Positions 60,284 to 62,134 of a stretch of 62,134 nucleotides of DNA are shown piece after piece; the first letter of the stretch is position 1, and each line of letters begins with the position of its first letter. A program made the position numbers and the translations under genes. The stretch is from the NCBI GenBank assembly GCA_030147505.1, contig JASBVG010000133.1, forward strand, positions 1-62,134, in the 5' to 3' direction. The DNA is from Tardiphaga sp. (GTDB lineage Bacteria > Pseudomonadota > Alphaproteobacteria > Rhizobiales > Xanthobacteraceae). The notes under the pieces are model-generated. The model worked only from the letters and a program-made list of their open reading frames with translations, made no database searches and was not told where the DNA came from.

Positions 60284-61645
60284 TCAACGCACCGTATTTC
60301 CCGACAGTGCGATCTGCGCAAAATTCTGCGCGCCCTTCGCCGTGAGGTCGGGCGTTGTTGGTCTGGCGTGATCGAGGCCGACCACGGCACCGCGTGCCGC
60401 GCCTGAAATCATGTTGTTGCTCACCAGTGCCGTGCCCGCGCCGGGCATCACCGACACGCCGATGCCGACAAAGGCATTGCGCACCACATTGCCGGATATG
60501 GCGACATCGCGCAGATAACGCCCCCAGCCGGCGATGATGCCGAAAGCCGGCGCATTCTCCACCACATTGCCGCTCACCGTCGCATCCGCTTCCACATAGA
60601 TGCCGACGCCGGCATCGTCATCCGGCGCGGTGCCGATCGGCCGTTTCGGGATCAGGTTGCGAATGACGTTGCCCTGCACGACGGCGATGCGGCCGCCTTC
60701 GTTGAAATTGCACACCGAGACGCCGAATGCCGCGCCGTCCACGGTGTTGTTGGCGATGACGGCGCCCTCGAAGGCGAATTCCGAATACAGCGCGACCTCG
60801 CGCACCTGCGACACGCTGTTGCCGGTGATGTGGATGTTGGAGGCCGAATTGCCGCGCACCGCCGAATAGTCGCAATTGCGGATGCGGTTGCCGGACACGA
60901 TGACATTGCCGGCGCGAAACGCGTTGATGGCATTGCCATACTGGCCGGAGCCGCCCGGGCCGGCCTTGATGTCCTCGATACGGTTGTCGATCACCTGCGT
61001 GCCGTCGTCACCGATGGCGCTGCGCAGGATTTCGATGCCGTTGCTGCGGGTGTTGCCGATCGTGTTCTGGGCGACGAGCAGGCCGTTGCCGTCGAAGGAA
61101 ACGATGGCGGTGGTGGCGATATCGCTGAACGCGTTGCCGCGCAGCGCGCCGGCGCAGCGTTCGAGCCAGATGCCGGCATTGCCGCTCTTGAGGACCGTGC
61201 AGTCGTCGATACGGATCTCGTTGCTCTGCGCGATCTGCACGAGACCGGTGCGAGGCGGCAGCGCCGCGTAATTGCCGTCGAGGGTCAAGCCGCTCAGGCT
61301 GACATAGTCGGCGCCATCGCCCGCCAGCAGCGGCCCGCCGCCGAGCGAGGTGAGGGTGGTGGCGCCGCGAATGCCGACCAGTTGGGTGCCGCGTGCGAGC
61401 TTGAGCGTCGAGGTGCGATAATTGCCGGGCGGCAGCACCAGCGGCGCCTGCAGACGCGTGGCGTCGTCGATGGCGCGTTGCAGGGCGCGCGTCTGGTCAT
61501 CCTGCGTGTTGGAGCGCACGCCATATTGGGTGGCATCGCGTCCGAGCGCCGAGGGCAGCGGCGCCGCTTCGGCGCGCGATGCGACGAGCACGCCAGCCGC
61601 GCCGAGTGCGGAGGCGTTCAACAACTGGCGGCGGTCGGTGATCAT
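60284..61645 (-). CDS. TIGR03808-like Tat-exported beta-helix protein
   Basis: This 453-residue protein has an N-terminal Tat signal (MITDRRQLLNASALGAAGVLVASRAEAAP, twin Arg at 5-6) and a long parallel beta-helix of pectate-lyase-like repeats. The repeat unit (VSGNRIRNCDYSAVRGNSASNIHITGN, VVENAPAFGIIAGWG..., AISGNVVRNAFVGIGVS) occurs about nine times with Asn/Gly/Val ladders. It matches the TIGR03808 family (TAT-translocated repetitive protein), found beside TIGR03809 in Bradyrhizobium relatives. Parallel beta-helices of this type bind or cleave polysaccharide; no catalytic residues are evident. ATG 61645 begins at the signal peptide; ATG 61681 would add 12 residues. Confidence 0.85.
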   Translation of the reverse strand: MITDRRQLLNASALGAAGVLVASRAEAAPLPSALGRDATQYGVRSNTQDDQTRALQRAIDDATRLQAPLVLPPGNYRTSTLKLARGTQLVGIRGATTLTSLGGGPLLAGDGADYVSLSGLTLDGNYAALPPRTGLVQIAQSNEIRIDDCTVLKSGNAGIWLERCAGALRGNAFSDIATTAIVSFDGNGLLVAQNTIGNTRSNGIEILRSAIGDDGTQVIDNRIEDIKAGPGGSGQYGNAINAFRAGNVIVSGNRIRNCDYSAVRGNSASNIHITGNSVSQVREVALYSEFAFEGAVIANNTVDGAAFGVSVCNFNEGGRIAVVQGNVIRNLIPKRPIGTAPDDDAGVGIYVEADATVSGNVVENAPAFGIIAGWGRYLRDVAISGNVVRNAFVGIGVSVMPGAGTALVSNNMISGAARGAVVGLDHARPTTPDLTAKGAQNFAQIALSGNTVR

Positions 61646-61785
61646 GGCGCGGATCCGATGCAGGGAAGCGTCGCTCACCATACGCGATTGGCGGTCGTGA
61701 TCGGTGAGGGGAGCGGGACACGGTTAATGTCGTATCCCGTAAAATTGCAGGACGAATGAGGCGAGCGGCGCGTCACCCCCTTAGC

Positions 61786-61908
61786 TGTCGTTGCCCGACT
61801 TGATCGGGCAATCCAGTAACCTCCGACCTCCCGGATTGAGCCGCGCAGCTTGTGTCGACTGGATCCCCGCTCCACGCACGCCTTCGGCGTGCTAGGCGGG
61901 GATGACAG
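61786..61908. repeat. Full copy of the TGTCATCCCCGC-type interspersed repeat
   Basis: TGTCGTTGCCCGACTTGATC (left end) and GGCGGGGATGACAG (right end) form the inverted outer parts of a dispersed repeat, with CAATCCAGTA and ACTGGATCCCCGC inside. The shorter relative at 11505-11538 has only the left half. It lies in the non-coding end of the window. Confidence 0.7.
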
Positions 61909-61939
61909 GTAGAGCGCGGGGCGGGCGCAAAGGATTTCC

Positions 61940-62134
61940 GAGAAAATTTTCCTATTTTGTTCTTGACGAAATTCCATAAAGGACTATGTTCCGTCCTGTC
62001 CGGCCTCGATGAGAGGGGCGAGCGCGATCGTCACGTTCGCGGGGCTGGATGCGGTGGACGCCAAGGTTGGGGCGTCGCGCGGTGCCCGGAAGACGTTCGC
62101 CTGCGGGCGGGACGGACCCTTGCCAGACCTGCCA
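61940..62134 (+). other. Start of a larger dispersed element, cut by the window end
   Basis: TTTTGTTCTTGAC (61955-61967) is the same 13-mer that begins the 19371-19880 element. It is followed by AAAGGACTATGTTCC and by a GC-rich stretch (GATGCGGTGGACGCCAAGG) that I recognise from dispersed sequences in Bradyrhizobium-type genomes, where its conceptual translation appears in spurious annotated ORFs. TTGACG (61963-61968) with TATGTT downstream could be a promoter. The element continues outside the window. Confidence 0.5.

Overview
The window looks like chromosomal DNA of a high-GC alphaproteobacterium of the Bradyrhizobium / Rhodopseudomonas / Tardiphaga / Afipia group (Nitrobacteraceae). The evidence is the family-restricted gene pair TIGR03809/TIGR03808 at the right end, an alpha-type ImuA-ImuB-DnaE2 cassette with a GAAC-N7-GAAC LexA box, a bacteriophytochrome with an HWE kinase, an ECF/NrsF pair, and at least five families of short interspersed palindromic repeats typical of that group. 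The genus cannot be fixed from the sequence alone. I see no rRNA, tRNA, transposase, integrase, phage gene or CRISPR array. Gene density is about 90%, and the only long gene-poor stretches are 19184-19924, 57460-57880, 59230-59708 and 61646-62134.

Layout. 1-10.6 kb holds carbohydrate and aldehyde metabolism: a DMT exporter (cut by the window edge), an aldehyde dehydrogenase, a membrane diguanylate cyclase, then a sugar-acid group made of an SMP-30 lactonase, a uronate dehydrogenase, an IlvD/Edd dehydratase and a PfkB kinase, followed by a VOC protein and a TauE/SafE permease. A GntR-type operator sits between the divergent lactonase and uronate dehydrogenase. 10.7-19.2 kb holds a TetR regulator and a tightly packed seven-gene operon: an ABC importer (permease, binding protein, ATPase), an enolase-superfamily enzyme, a Gfo/Idh/MocA oxidoreductase, a DUF993 protein and a sugar-phosphate-isomerase-like TIM barrel. 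This looks like a complete uptake-and-degradation route whose substrate cannot be named from sequence, and it is my first choice for an undescribed system. 19.9-24.9 kb is a TetR-controlled HAE1-type RND pump.

25-33.6 kb is a DNA-damage island. A UdgX protein (fused to a TIGR03915-like N-terminal domain) and a TIGR03916-like radical SAM/HhH protein are divergent from imuA-imuB-dnaE2. A LexA box lies in the shared intergenic region. 33.7-44.3 kb holds a small membrane protein, a class III CoA-transferase, a second RND pump of the CusA/CzcA type, a bacteriophytochrome-HWE kinase-receiver hybrid, and a TolC. 44.5-47.9 kb holds an acetyl-CoA hydrolase/transferase, an enoyl-CoA hydratase and a secreted, membrane-anchored Ala-rich protein.

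48-54 kb holds an ECF sigma/NrsF pair and a three-gene type I secretion locus (acidic Leu/Gly/Asp-rich cargo, PrtD-like ABC exporter, HlyD-like adaptor). The distant TolC could be the outer-membrane partner. 54-62 kb holds a D-erythronate-dehydrogenase-like epimerase, a DUF2336 protein, a second diguanylate cyclase, a second ECF sigma/anti-sigma pair, a candidate small RNA or long 3' UTR, the TIGR03809/TIGR03808 pair, and at the right edge the beginning of a larger dispersed element. Start codons were chosen by ribosome-binding sites, operon overlaps and known N-termini; alternatives are given where the choice is uncertain.
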